64,000 nt of DNA from contig OY783199.1 of assembly GCA_963678675.1 (NCBI GenBank), positions 1,495,501 to 1,559,500 of the forward strand, given 5' to 3'. Below, one piece after another: positions 1 to 13,040 of the stretch; within the stretch, counting starts at the first letter, position 1, and every line of letters starts with the position of its first letter. The notes beneath the pieces are model-generated. The model saw only the letters and a program-made list of their open reading frames with translations, was not told the DNA's origin and ran no database searches. Source of the stretch: Xiphydria camelus. Its lineage: Eukaryota; Arthropoda; Insecta; Hymenoptera; Xiphydriidae. A program made the translations under genes and the position numbers.

Positions 1-724
1 ACGAGCTATTGCTGTTAGCCGGGCGTTTAGGATACAATTATTATATTACGGCGGCAACGGACCATTTTTCTTCGCCTGGAGCTATTTCGGAGAAAATAGC
101 TCGTAGCAGCCTCCGCTAACACCGTTATTGCCCAATGTGCTATAATCTGACACAGATCTGCTCCACATTAGCTTTTACCGGTTCTCTTTGACGAATTTTT
201 CAGTTACTCGACCATTTGACCGCGCGTTGATCTGGCGGCTTCGGAAATAACTCAGCGTCATCGATGACAGAATTACTCGCTCTCTCTCTCATTGACTTTC
301 CTCTTTTTTGTCTACTCAACGTCTAACTTTGACTCGCTTATTAACCAGTTTTTGCGCGCGTGTCTCGTAAATGTCTCCAAGTTTGATTTTAAATGCTTCC
401 CAGCCTGATTTACTCGCGCCCTCGTCACGAGATTTGCATATTAAAATCTCGTGGTTTTCTGCGGCATTTTAATGTCGTTAGAAGTAACGGATATACGTAA
501 TAAAATTTATTACAGCTGCGCTTGTGTCGTAATTAATGCTCTCCCATTTCTCTTTCCAGGTAAGTCAAAGTGGTTCCGGAACGAAATTTCTTTCTCCTTG
601 TTCAGTTAGGATTTCAAATGCGAGTGAGTACTCGCGCGTTATATATTTTATCGATGAGTTTGCACATGCATGTATTCGATATTTGATGGCGAGGGAATTG
701 CGGGGAACTTGAAATTGCCAAGGA
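1..724. other. Non-coding, no gene seen
   Basis: Mixed-composition sequence with a short CT-rich stretch at 278-300. No recognisable exon, element end or RNA gene is visible. The window edge cuts the region. Confidence 0.5.
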
Positions 725-1145
725 ATTGTATAAGTCGAAGAAATCTCAAGAGGTGAGAAATATTGAGATTTTGCCAAAAATTGAAATCTCTGGAATCGGT
801 CGCTCGGCCACCCTGTCTTGTGTATTTTTTCGCGCCGATTACGAAAAGCACGGTTATCAGCCCGATATGTCAAATGAAAATATAAGATACCGCTGATCTT
901 ATGTGCGAGCAATTTTGTATCCTTCAAAAAATCATTGATATTTTGGTTTTCTTTTGACATTTCCTCAATAAATCGGTGATTTTCGGAATAAGCGCGAAAA
1001 AAATATACACGACACGATGATCGAGAGTTTAATTCCGGAGATTTTGATTTTTGCAAAAACGAATCCCTTTCTCAATGTTTGATGAGAATCGAAATCACCG
1101 GAATTGATCGTTCGACCAGCTTATCTTACGTTATTTTTCTCGTTT
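725..1145. repeat. R1 hairpin repeat, copy A
   Basis: Contains the R1 signature: GAAATCTCTGGAATCG, then GTGTATTTTTTCGCGC, then GATTACGAAAA, then a degenerate AAATCACCGATATC region. A second, inverted half ends near 1145 (reverse complement of the same words at about 965-1140). The copy is diverged; minus-strand translation contains the recurrent ENHRFIEEMSKENQNINDFL peptide. Confidence 0.75.
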
Positions 1146-4100
1146 TTATATTACTAATCTCATGTATATCAAACAATTCGTCACCCCTATAAAATCAATT
1201 TCCCCATCGAAGAATTCGACGTTGTTTCTCAGTGCGATCTGCACATCTACCGCGCTCTCTTCCTCATTGCCGTACAGTGTTTACATTTGGATGCATTTGA
1301 ATTTCAAATACAAAGACCTCGGGGTCGCGATGCGATTATGAAACAGCGAATGCCAACTTGCCGAAAAGCAGTCGGTTCGTCTCGTCGAACTGGTTTATAC
1401 CTTTGTCACACGAGACTCGGGGAGTCTCACCTCTTTTTTTCCGTGTTCAGACGACACGTCCCCGCGGTTATCCGTGAGAAGATCTCCCGCGAGAAAGACG
1501 CGTAATTGCCGCTTCTCCTAATTTTTAAGTGGCGCACAATTAACAGGTACACACACCTGTAATACAGCTGCAGCGTGCAAGCGGACCGGAATTACTGTAA
1601 ACACCCGTACACCTCGCGCCACATTCCTCATTGGCGATTAATCGATTTATTCAACATTTCTCTCCCGAGACCCAGACGATAATTGATCACGGTGTCACAA
1701 CAACCACGCGCCACGCGAGGTTCCCATCGAAAGCGAGAGTTTCAGCTCTCCCGCATCTGTAAAGAAAATGATGAAAATGAAAAAGTACGTACGCGTGCGA
1801 GAGCGCTCGTCGATCGCCTTGAAAGAAACGCAACGTCTCTCGCTTTATAGCGTCTCGTTTCTCACGGTGATCGCGATACGTAATATCGATTACATTTTAA
1901 AAATAGAACGTCTCTCATCGGCGCCGGCACTCGGGACGGATCTTCGGATGGATACAACTACACGCGTACGCGCGTCGACGCCTACCCGTCTTACCTGTGC
2001 GCGGTCGCGTAAACGCGTTACTGTTACTCGAGTAATGGGTGGTATATATATATATACACGCGGTAGAAAGACGCCCGAAGGACGTTTCGCCGTTGGCGTC
2101 ATCGGGAGACCGTCCCACCGCGAATGAAATTACAAGACGGCGAGGTGGCATTGAACGAGATGAGCTCGCTTTCCCGCGCCAATAATTATCTATAAATATA
2201 GACGGTCCGACGTCGCGTCGGTGTCCGGGACGCGGCGGCGAACGGGCCTGTCGATCGGCTTCTCAAAACGGCCGGAGAAACGCGAGCGATCGCGGACGAG
2301 CCTCCCCGCGTTCATCTGCACGTCCTACGCGCGTGCATCGACCGCCGGCCTTCCATCGGCGTTGCTCCGTCTGTCGGGAAATCGCATCGAAGTTGACGAC
2401 GATTTATCGTCAGCTCTCCCCGCTCGGTATCCGCGACAATGGAACGCGACGCATACCTATGGGTATGCATTTCCAGGCGCGTCCCATTTATCTTCGAGAC
2501 GGATCTCCCCTTGAATGCGATTTCCGACAACGCGCCGATTCCGCGCGGAATCGTCGATGACTGGACGACCACCCGACGTTGAGTTACGATCCGCGCGCCG
2601 CGAGCCGAGTGAAAGTTCACGGGTGAAGGCTGGTGGACGATGGCTAGGAAAAATTCGAGAAGAACGATTCGACGCGACGAGCGGAGTTCTCGCTGGCGCG
2701 ATCGCGCGTTAATTGGCCGAGGTGGTGACCCGTGGTTAATTATCGCGCTGGAAGTATTCGACCAAGGCTAACTGCAGTCCTAGATTCGTCAGTGTATTTT
2801 TTTTTCACGGTTCAATTACGCACTCGGTCTTTCTCTCATTCGCGGAGAGCGTAAGTGGAAACTCGCGTTCGTACTCAGACGGGACCGCGCGGTAGACTTA
2901 TCGTCAGCTGGTGGAAGTGGAATAAACACTTCGCTTAACTTTGAACGCGATTATCTCAAAACGCAGTGGAGTTGTGTAAAAGATCAATATTATCTTTTAT
3001 ACAGAGAAAATACCGATAAACATTTTTCATTTAAACTTCTTTTCGATATCTCTGATAGTTTTGAAGTTGAGCGATTTTGAACGTGCACTCTTAATTCTAC
3101 ATGTCACCACGTCGAGATGAAAATCAAGATCAGAGGCTATCGTAGAGCTAAAGTATCGTAGAATCGGTTGGACCTTCGCACACACAAGGGAATAACGATT
3201 TCGAACGTCCTAGGTGAGCTGCTCTCGACGATCGAGAGAGGCTAGGGTATCTTAATTGGGGAGGGATCTCTCATATCTTCTCGCAAGGTCCTCTTATCCC
3301 GATCGCACGGGAAAACGGAATTACCGTCGATTCCGCGATTACAAATTTCGCGAATATTCCGGCGCGTTACGTCGAGCCAAAGAGGGCGGCCGCGGCGATT
3401 GGGCGCGAGTCGTTAAAACGGCGATCGGTCGCGGGCAACGTCGACAGAATCGAGGTCCGCGTTGGTTTTTGCCGCGTGAGATCATCCTCGTTCTCGATCG
3501 GCTTCGGTTCCCAGGGAGTCTCGTCCTCCCCCTTCTTTTCATGCGCCGTTCGGTCAGCTAGAGCCATTGTTGTCGGCCCGCGGGTATCACGTGCATCGCA
3601 CTCGCGCGATCGTCCCGATCCTCCGATGATAATCAAGTCGGATCGCTTATCGACGAGTTCCGATCGAAAGGTCGCGCGCGGTTCGGTGGAGGTCAACTTC
3701 AACGTTCTCTTCGCGTTCGTTGTCGTCGTCCGAATTGGCAAGACACGACGTCAGCGGGTCGATTCGATGAACGTCGAGAGCGGGTCATTTTCGTTATCAG
3801 TTGTAGAAAGTCAGAAAGTAGAAAAGTCGCGCGATTCGGAGCGCCGATGGTACTTGACTACCAAAGCAGCTCCCCGAGCTCGGATGCTGCACCACGCGCG
3901 CGCGCGCGACCCTCTCGGCTCGAGCGAAGCCGACTCGAAAGTTTTTGCTGTGCGGTCGCGCGCGATCTTTTTCTATTCGAATCGCACCCGATTCGCCGTT
4001 CTGCCTGGGCGAGCTGAACTCTAGTAGCCTCCGTCGCTTCTGTACAGCGGGGAAACGACGTAAGACGTAGCTGTATCGATTTTCTCGATCTCGGGGGTAC

Positions 4101-4539
4101 AGTTCGATGGGTCCATCGTGGGTTATACCCCGAGAAAGCCCATTTTTATACCGATATAAATACGTATTTCCAGCTATCGCCGTTTTTATTGCTGCTTTTT
4201 TAAAAAATATTTTGGTTTCAAATTACCGGAACCACCTCGAACACAGTTACAACCAAATTTCCTCCGTATCTCGTGGTCTCGCCAATTTTATACCGCAGTT
4301 TAGCGGAGGGTGGCGATTACCAAGTTTAATCTCGGTCGAGATATCACGGGCGGGTATGGTCTCTCTCGAGAGAGTGCTATACTTTTAATCGCGCGATCGC
4401 GTGATCATCTCCCATTTGCCAATTCGACGTAACGACGCCAGCGTAGACGCGTATAGTTACGTATAGCGCGCGGCTGCGACAATCTATACAGTTTTCACCG
4501 CGATGCCTTCTCGGAGTTGGACTCGTTGTACCTGAACAG

Positions 4540-4571
4540 AGCGAGAGAGGGAGAGAGAGAGAGAGAGAGAG
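4540..4571. repeat. (GA)n microsatellite
   Basis: A run of GAGAGAGA with one GG interruption near the start. A complementary-type (CT)n tract lies at 4905-4928, so transcripts across both could pair. Confidence 0.9.
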
Positions 4572-4904
4572 CTTCATCGAGATCGTATACAGCTATCGCA
4601 GCTACGACGCAGCTTCCGCGTTCAACGGATCGACTCTCCGTTATCCACGTCGACTTTTTGCCACGCGATCTCGCCGATCGATATTTTTTCCCCCCACTCA
4701 AATCGCATCCGATTCTCCGTTCCGCGCCGCGACCGGTCGATCTTGGCCGCGGACGACTTCCGCTTTCCACGTGTCATCGATTTCCCGATTTCCTCGACTT
4801 TCCGGTCACGCGTAGAAGAGAAGCTGCGAACCCCTTCGCACCTTCCCGATCACTCGATCGGTTCGATTGCGCAGCTTGTCACCTCGACGCCGCGGCAAAA
4901 CGCG

Positions 4905-4928
4905 ACTCTCTCTCTCTCTCTCTCTCTC
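4905..4928. repeat. (CT)n microsatellite
   Basis: Uninterrupted CTCTCT run of about 24 bases; inverted partner of the (GA)n tract at 4540-4571. Confidence 0.9.
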
Positions 4929-5762
4929 GCGATTTATGATTCGACGCGTCCGCCGAGACGGATACCCATAACGGACGGACCAGCGCGGCGGCACGTTCCT
5001 CCTCTCCGACCGCATCGGCATTCTCGCGTCGAGCGAGCCGCGGGAGAAATCGAAAATGTCACCGTTCGGTGAACTTGGCCGCAAGGCCTACATTTACGCG
5101 AGGCGCGCGCGCGCGCGATCGACGCGACGGAACGAACGGTCATCGCCGGCTGCCCGATGGCCATTTCCGCCGGGCGGCCGACCGGTTCTCGTGTATTTGC
5201 GCGACGCGCCGCGTCTTCCGCGGTATTCGGGCGACGCGTAATTACCGGATTCATTTATTTCGAGGCGAGATTCTTCTTCCCGTCCCCCCACTCCTTGCCT
5301 CTTCCCGGCGGGTTTCTCAATCTTCCCCCGGCAGTGCATAATCGTCGCGTCGCGCTGTGTACACCTACCCGCGGGATATCGGCCGCGCTTAGAAAGTTTC
5401 CTCCTCGGTCGCGGCGCCGGGTGAAACTCCGCGCGCGGCGCTCGCTTTTGGAAATTTCCCCGGTCGTCGGCCCGCGAAACTGGTTCTACGAATGGGCTCG
5501 CGTCGGGGAACGCGCGGAAGTCGAGTCGACGCGTTATCGGCCAACGGGACCCGCGACTGCGTGGCTCGCCGCTTGAATTCGTTCGTCTGGTAGAAAAGAT
5601 TTTTCCCACGTTTCTCGAAAGTCGCGTATCGCGAGGCGGCGATACACCCAGGGAAAAAGTCTAGTTGATTAACGAACCCGATGGAAAAATTCATTCGGGA
5701 TGAATAGGAATTTTTTTCGCATCGAACAAAAGTCCACATTTGAATGAAATAAATGTTCTACC

Positions 5763-6067
5763 ACACGGAAAAAAAATGACTTTGCAGTTTCAACAAAATT
5801 TTGTTTTACTGAGAACTTGTCGCTATCGTGACAGAAATATTATCCGTGATAGCAAAAGGATATGTCCGCTTGTAAATAGTAAAAATACTTGCTGGGATAG
5901 CAAATATTTTTACCGAAAAAGATTTCACCTCAATTGTAGTTATATTTGACATTAACGAATGTATCTTTCGTTGCCACATATAGATACATAATATTTCTGT
6001 CATAGTGGCAAAAAGTTCTCAGCAAAACTTAACTTTGCCGAGACTGCAAAATCATTTTCTTCCGTGT
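5763..6067. mobile_element. Palindromic TIR element (~305 bp)
   Basis: ACACGGAAAAAAAATGACTT at the left has its near reverse complement (ATCATTTTCTTCCGTGT) at the right. Further in, CTGAGAACTTGTCGCTATCG and GACAGAAATATTATCC are mirrored by ATAATATTTCTGTCATAGTG and GGCAAAAAGTTCTCAGC. Much of the length can fold as one stem. Confidence 0.75.
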
Positions 6068-8669
6068 AGGCTCGTGCTCCGTTAAAAAGATAGTCAACGC
6101 ATTTATTTAATTCAAATTTATTTCAAATAAATGTGTCTATCACAGGTTCGCATTCAGCAACTAGATCTTTTCCCTCAGTGTATACATATATTACGGAGGA
6201 GATTAATCGCATCCGAGGGATTTGCGCTCGTTCATGATCTTAATAAACCGTTGAATGGTCGCTACTTGGACGCATGACGTATCGCACAGTAGAAACAGCG
6301 TCTTCCCGCCAGCCGCGGTGAGTCTACGATACACCGATGAAGCGCGACACGCGACCCCTTTTCATACGCTCAACCACGCGTGCACGCTTGCCGTAACGCA
6401 CTTCTCCCGTCACCTTGACCAACGATACACTTTCACACGGTGCTCGTGGCATCCTTCGCACGCGCTACACCTGCACCGTTACAATCTCCAGACTCGCGAC
6501 GAGGTCGTTACGACGAACGTCACGAGAGAGACGAGTTGAATTTTCACAGCCCGCTCTGCGAAAAAAAAGAGTCGATCGTGTCGTCCTGCTCTCGTTTTTC
6601 CTTCGACGATCTCGATCGACGTCGCCGCGTTTCGCAGAGTCGTTCGTTTCTCATCCAAAAATCCCTTGCGTACTCCAACGAAACATTCGATGCTTTCGTC
6701 TCCCCGGAAGCTCGTAAATAGCGACGCCTCAAAGCTTTTCGCGGAAACAACGATCTCGACGCCTTGCAATGCTCGTCGACAAAAACGTAACCGCTACGCG
6801 CGACGCGACGAATCTACCTGTATACGGGGAGAACGCTATCGTCGTCGGCGATCTTAATGTGTCAGTGCGGCGCGCCCATCTAACTCCGGAGCAAACGAGC
6901 GCTTCTCGGCTGGGCTGAGGAGGGAGGGCGGGCGGCCAGCGCCTAGATGGAATTTTTCTAGGACGCGTCCCCCTCGCGACCGGGCACGGCGCAACGGTTT
7001 CTCCGGAAGAATGTAGGAAGAGTGCCGCGGAGGAACCCCGAGGAGCGAGCGGACCCTCGGTAGATAGATCTCGTCCTCGCATCTCCGGTAAAACGTGACT
7101 CCGGACATCGCGTTCGCGGTGCTTCTCTGTCCTGCTATATTTCTCTCTATACGGCCCTGCGCCATCAGATACCGCGGGATATAAGGCGCGCGTGTGCACG
7201 CGATCGGAGCGCGCATCCGGAGATTCGCGGGGAGAACACTCCGTGGAGGAGGAGGAGGACGACGACGACGACGACGATCACGAGTAGGCGACGTATCCGT
7301 GGCGCGCGAAGCACGCGACTCTCGCTTGCTTCGGGTCCTCGTCGTTGGTCGATGACGTGTGAGGTGTATGAAATGGTCGTATGTATTTATTCGCCCACGT
7401 CGCGACTTTTCGCGAATAATTCTGTTCGAGTTACACGCGGAGTTGGTATATAGGACCTGTCGAAGGGGTTGGCAGAGCTCAGCCGACCATCTGGACGCTT
7501 AAACGGTCGTGACGAGGTCGCCCCCGAGGGAGCAAACGTTTGGCTATTCGGGCCGATGGTTAATTTAGTTGTAAAAAGTGATTAAAGGTCTCGCTGCGAA
7601 AGGAAGGTATAATCTGCCACCTCTAATTTGCTCTAATTCGCCGGTACCGTTTATACGATAACGACGCGCCGGCGAAACGCGAATCCGTATACTCGGCTCA
7701 TTTTCGAGCGTGGAATTGACTCATCTGTACTTTTTGCAGCGAGCCCTTTAATTTTCGCCCGGGGCGACCGAGCTGCTTCCGTAATTGTTTCCGACGAACC
7801 GCGCAAGTCGAGACGAGAAAATCTCGGGGCACTTGCGAAGCTAATCGACTTCTACCTTTCGTATCGTCGTCGCTGATTATAATGGTTCTAGCGTTGTTAT
7901 CGTCATCGATCTCGCACCGTGTCCATCTTCCGTCACTTTCGACGGTCGAAGGTGACTCGGTGCGCGGGAGGTAGATTAATAGTTGTCACCTAGCTTCGCT
8001 TATCCGGCTGCGCCGAGAGGAATAATTAGGTGAAAATGACGACACGCGCGTCTAGTTGAACACGTCAAATTGTTCTAATTAAAGTGCCGGTCAGTCGAAC
8101 CAAACAGACGGAGAGGATCCATATTTCACCAAACAGTTTGATCATCGCCTTCGACATTTTGCTCAGATTGACCGAGTTTTTTTTTTCTCAGTGTGGATGG
8201 ATTCGGGCGACGACGTGCTTCGACGACGTGACAGGGTTAAAAGAAGGAAGCGAAATTAATAACGACGCGAGGAGAAATTTAACGAGGGATGAGACGAAAC
8301 AGGATCGGCTGACGGTGGAGCGAGGAGGTCTCGGTTTCCGAGGCAATTCGTCTCGGCGCATCGTTCGGTGTAGCACCAATGGCACGTGTGCACGTATAAC
8401 GTAGCCGTACGGTGTAGGTGAAGAGAAGGAGCGCGCGGGTAGGCGGCCGAGAGGTCGTCGTCGCCGCCGCTCTCGCGGTGTCAAGTTCATTGTTCAACTT
8501 GGCTCGTCCCGTACTCGTAACGCGTGTGTGCCGACGCACTCGGGCGACGCGCTCACCGTTGCGCAACGTTGCGTGGCTAGTCGAATCTTACGTGACCCTA
8601 TTAGCTCTGTTCGATGGGATCCACCGATGTCTCGAGCCGATGTTGGAGGTTTTGGTGCAAAATTTGGCA
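6068..8669. other. CpG-rich non-coding stretch
   Basis: GC-rich sequence with the trinucleotide repeat at 7241-7277. No conserved domain, splice-bounded exon or RNA gene could be recognised on either strand. Confidence 0.5.
7241..7277 (+). repeat. (GAG)n/(GAC)n trinucleotide repeat
   Basis: GGAGGAGGAGGAGGAC then seven GAC units. It would encode acidic residues if translated, but no surrounding exon structure supports that. Confidence 0.85.
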
Positions 8670-8874
8670 TACAGAAAAAAAAGAATTAATTAGTCGAATC
8701 TACGAAGAATTACTTGCGGGGTCGTAAGTAATTACTTATTTAATTATTCCACGTGATTGTAAGAAGGAGATATCAAATTGATGTATTTACAAAATATCAT
8801 CGATACAAATGAATAATTACTCGCGACTTTGCAAGTAATTTTCAGCAGATCCGACGAATTTTTTTTTCTCTGTA
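8670..8874. mobile_element. TIR element, ~205 bp, same family as 13227-13477
   Basis: TACAGAAAAAAAAGAATTAA at the left and AATTTTTTTTTCTCTGTA at the right are imperfect inverted ends. Subterminal ATTACTTGCGGGGTCGTAAG and ATTACTCGCGACTTTGCAAG are inverted partners. The remainder is AT-rich and non-coding. Confidence 0.75.
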
Positions 8875-8988
8875 CGTGTATTCGTTTTCATATTTTTCTA
8901 CGTTACTTCGACAATTTATCACGCTCCTCAAGTTTATCGTAACACGATGTTATACAGTCAATACCGGCATTCGGATTTTCTTCCATTT

Positions 8989-9384
8989 CGTCGGTCTTAT
9001 CACGTAAGGGCGTATCTCAGAAAATTTGAAAATTGAGTTAAGACCGCCAATAGGTTGCTCTCTCTCTCTCTCTCTTAAGCCTTATATTTTTATCTCACGA
9101 CCCGGCGTACCTCAACATTTTATACTTTTGCTCCCCATGTATATTTTTCGTCGTATCTCAAAATAATCAAAATTGAAATCTCACGTATAGTAGGCCTAAC
9201 TTAGGATAGGTCCATACGTGTGATGTAAAAGGCATTCAAGCGCATGATTTTATACATAAAAAAATCACCAAGCTGTAAAAATAATTGCAGAACTTATTCA
9301 CAATGAAAAATCGTAAAATATTTAAAATCGCTCTCCTGAGAAATCATCAAAACTGAGATACGCCCTTACGTGATAAGACCGACG
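8989..9384. mobile_element. Non-autonomous TIR element, 396 bp, perfect 32 bp ends
   Basis: Positions 8989-9020 and 9353-9384 are perfect 32 bp inverted repeats beginning CGTCGGTCTTATCACGTAAG. ATTT directly precedes the left end (8985-8988) and follows the right end (9385-9388), a likely 4 bp target-site duplication. The interior holds a CTCT microsatellite (9057-9075) and AT-rich sequence with no coding capacity. Undamaged ends suggest recent activity (inference). I cannot assign the superfamily. Confidence 0.85.
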
Positions 9385-9388
9385 ATTT

Positions 9389-10479
9389 GATTTATATATC
9401 TATACATCTCCCTCTCCGAGCCTCGGTCCTCACTCTTACCTCTCGTGCGCGACGTCCGTTTCCGTCGAAAAGCCCCATTTGCACTCCGTAGCACTGCAGT
9501 TCGCCGCGGGGCTCGGTCGCTCACCCCGCCGGCGTTCAGGGGGAAGAAGAGGCGCGTGCATGCAAGCTGACACAAATATTACGACTCTCGGGGGTTCGTG
9601 ACCACGCGGCATAAGCACATCCTCCGCCGTCGACTGTACGGTAACCCATCCACTCGGATCGTCAGGGTATATCGTTCAAGGGTCGGGGATAATTTTCGTC
9701 CTCGTCAGAGTCCGGGCGAGAGAAAGAGGGTCTCTTCAACTTCTCCGTCTCTCCATGGCTATATATCGTAGTCGAGCGTTTCTCTTTCGGTCTGTGCACC
9801 GCGCGGAAGTGCCGCGAGTTTCGTCGCGTCACCGTTCCGCGTTTTACGATCGATCTCGCGTCCGTGTCGCGCTGAAACGAGCGCCCGGAGTCGGACCTCC
9901 CGTTACGTCACCCTCCGAGATTGAGCTATCTCGCGTGAGGTCCCGCCGCGGAGCCGCGATTACTCGCAAATTGGCGGGGATCGTCGTGGGAATCGCTCCG
10001 CCAAAGGAGATGTTCCCGTTTCTCATTCTCGTGGCTGTACCCGCGTGTATATCCTACTATAGAGGGTAACTATAGCTCTCCCTCGAGCTGAACGGCTCGC
10101 GGCGCGAGATATTTCCGTAATAATCCGCGAATACGCGAATAATCCGATGAGAGGCGCTTTTCCCGGCGCGGTCCGTCCGCGTGTAATAATTCCAGCCTAC
10201 CGCCGCGCCGACCGCCTCTCGCGATACACATCCGATACGAGGTTGTGCGAGCTTCCGCCGTGGACGCGAAAAGGCACGGGTTAGACGGAGGAGAGGCAGG
10301 CAGCTTCGAGAAATCTCGCAGCGGCGAGCGGGCCTCGTTAACGCCGCGCACCTCGGGAGGTGCAACCTTATCGGGACGCGCGCGCGCGCGGCGGTCGTTA
10401 CACCCTGTCGTGCGTTATCATCGCCCCCTCCCTCCTCGCGACGATAATTGTTTGCTTTCCGCACGGCTCGGAAAATACG
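9389..10479. other. CpG-rich non-coding stretch
   Basis: No recognisable gene. Purine/pyrimidine-biased patches occur near 9720-9760. Open frames on both strands are overlapping and compositional. Confidence 0.5.
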
Positions 10480-10958
10480 TACACTCTGAGAAAAAAATGT
10501 ACTTTGGATAGTCCCAAGGGCGTATTTATTCGATTTAAATGAGTATCGATTTGATTCAAGTAACATCTAATTAATTCACAATAATCTAATATTTGCGTCC
10601 AACCGATATTCATTTAAATCGAATAAATTACGCTTTTGGGACTATCGAAAGGCACGTTTATTTCGATCAAGTAAACTTTTTTCTCAGTGTACAACCGCGC
10701 GGTTATCGCTGAACGTATTTGATTTACTTGATCGAAATAAACGTGCCTTTGGATAGTCCCAAGAGCGTATTTATTCGATTCAAATGAATATCGATTTGAT
10801 TCAAGTAACATCTAATTAATTCAATAATCGAATATTTGCGTCCAACCGATATTCATTTAAATCGAATAAATTACGCCCTTGGGACTATCGAAAGGCACGT
10901 TTATTTCGATCAAGTACATTTTTTTCTCAGTGTACAACCGCGCGGTTATCACTCTGAA
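10480..10958. repeat. Palindromic MITE duplicated in tandem (243 bp period)
   Basis: A ~213 bp near-perfect palindrome (ends CACTCTGAGAAAAAA and TTTTTTCTCAGTGT; core words GATAGTCCCAAGGGCGTA and AATCGATATTCATTTAAATC) is followed by ACAACCGCGCGGTTATC. The whole unit repeats once, 243 bases further on. The second copy lacks the left CACTGAG end and starts within GATCGAAATAAACGTGCC. A third copy is at 48472-48700. Open frames across it are palindrome artefacts. Confidence 0.85.
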
Positions 10959-13040
10959 CGTATTCGATTACGAGGGGAACCTCGGCTCGCCTGAACAGAC
11001 TCGACGATACCGATTGCAGACGAGACGCTGCGCGGTAATCGCCGACTTTGTTATTACAATTACTTCCATTACCGCGCGCAGCCCCGGCACTCGCAAGTTC
11101 GCGGCTCGATTTTTCACGCCGGAGCTTTCGCCGTCGCACTCGACCCACTTCCCACACCACGCGCGTTTCGTCCTAATTAAACGATCGGCCGATGGCGTGC
11201 GCGCGGTCCGAACGACGAGACACGCGGGCGCGTCCTTCTTTGTCCGCCTCGTTATCGGGCCGTCCACGCTTCCCGACAACATAACAACCCCGTCGCGACG
11301 ACGGCCCTACCCTCGCAGCTCGCCTCTGTCATTCCGCGCGTCCTTCCGTCGGGTGAGAGTTCATTAGGGTGGCCCGCGCGCCGCGCCCTCGGCCGCACCC
11401 TCTCTTTCTCTCTCGTCCCGTCTCGTCTCTCGTCTCGTCATCGGCACCGCACGAACCGTGATTAACTCGCGGACAAAGCACACGTTCCACGTGTAATTGA
11501 ATTGCGCCGTATCGCGCGCGCTAACCTCCGACGCTGACCCTCTTAACGGTCTGCTCGACTCTCCGCATATGCGACTTTTTTCGTCCGCGCGGCATGGGAA
11601 AAGAGCGAGAGATCACGGTATCTTCCTCGTCGATGGGGGGGATACGGGTGGCGGGGTGGTTGGACTTCGAGGGAATTTGTTTGTCCGTTCTTTTGGTCTC
11701 GAATGACAGGGCTTTGTATCCCTGACTGATAATTCTCTCTTTAGAAACGGTCGTTGTGGATCCACACTGTAACAACAATTTGTATTCAATTTAATATATC
11801 TACATATACCTAAAGCTTTTATCCAACACGTGATCATGAAAATTAATGTACTCCGTTAAGAAGATGTATTCATTTTTATAATCACGTGTTGGAAAAAAGC
11901 TTTATGTAAAAGTGTATTAAAAATACAAAAATTTTTTTTTACAGTGCACGTAGTTTCGATGGAATTTCGTTCACCAGTCGGATTATCGGCGGAACTCGGA
12001 TGCTCGTTAAAAGTCTAAAGAGTTTCGAAATTGACTTCCGCGAACATATCTGTCAGATTAATCGTCCGTCGTAATTAGACCACTACTTGCTTTCAAATTC
12101 GCAACGCACATTTCACCACCTTCGCCTGTCTATTTTTATTTTACAAAACGATACCTTTTTAAATCCAGTTGCCCGCGTGTATACACGTACCAACGAGCCT
12201 TTCGATGTCTTTTTTCTCGACGCAGCTCGTATAAGCAGCCGTCGGACGCGGCTCTCCGGTTTCGCGCGCGCCGCCCCTTTTGCGGATCCGTAATCGATAT
12301 CGCACGCCTCACGGGCGAGATCGTTCCGCGTCGTTCCGATGGAGGGAGGCCCCCCTTAATTCTTGGCGCGCTCTCGATCAAAAAGCCGGGAGAGGAGGCA
12401 GCCTTTGTTTAGCGCGTCAGTGGGTCACCGTACCTCGGGGGCTACTGCGACGACGCGACGCGCGGCCCGGTTTCTTTTCAGCGGCATTCACCTTCGCGTT
12501 TCGCTCGTCGGAAAGTGTGCTTTTCGTTGCTGGTTATTTCTGAGCTGAAGAGAAAAAGATTATTTTTGAGCTTCCACGTGTCATCTCGCGAGAAACAGCG
12601 TCCGTTGCGCACTTCCCACGGCGAGAGAGCGAGGACGACAGTCGACGGGAAGCGGCGTCTGTACGCGCGTACGACTGTATCCTACTTACCTACCTGCTTA
12701 CGCGCGACGCGATAGATTCTCACGGGCGCGGAAGTGGCACGCTGAATCCATTACCCCGGCGAGATACCGCCCGACGTTGCCTCGTAAACCGCGAAGGTAA
12801 TTCGGAGCGCTCCGATTTCCCGTGGGCGATAGGAGCGGGCCGGTGCAATCTCTTCATCGCTTCCTCCCAAACGTCATAATTCTTCGGCGGCGAGAGTTAC
12901 GCGAGATGTTCAGCGACTCGCCGTAATAGCGCTGCGAGGAGACGGAGATGATTGACGAGTTCGTCGTTGCCTCGGGGATGCGGTTGCTCGTCGACGGGGG
13001 GCTCGCGCGACTTTGGATTTTCCGAAGGGATCGGCGCCTG
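10959..13040. other. CpG-rich non-coding stretch around a small MITE
   Basis: A CT-rich run at 11397-11440 (TCTCTTTCTCTCTCGTCCCG) and the CACTGTAA element at 11765-11947 are the only structures seen. A minus-strand donor-like GTAAGT is at about 12685, without an exon to go with it. Confidence 0.45.
11765..11947. mobile_element. Small palindromic element with CACTGTAA ends
   Basis: CACTGTAACAACAATTTGTA at the left and TTTTTTTTACAGTG at the right are inverted. Internally AAAGCTTTTATCCAACACGT pairs with AATCACGTGTTGGAAAAAAG. Short and non-coding. Confidence 0.65.

Larger units (their letters stand above)
1146..5762. other. CpG-rich non-coding stretch
   Basis: Contains a (TA)n run at 2044-2056, the (GA)n and (CT)n tracts noted separately, a (CG)n run at 5103-5117 and an AT-rich island at 4130-4260. 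Open frames (up to 182 codons at 3476-4024) are Arg/Ser-rich and overlap on both strands, as expected from CpG-rich composition. No gene seen. Confidence 0.5.

Noticed and set aside
10057..10811. Two similar minus-strand frames starting MLLESNRYSF
   Set aside because: They are translations of the tandemly duplicated palindromic MITE.
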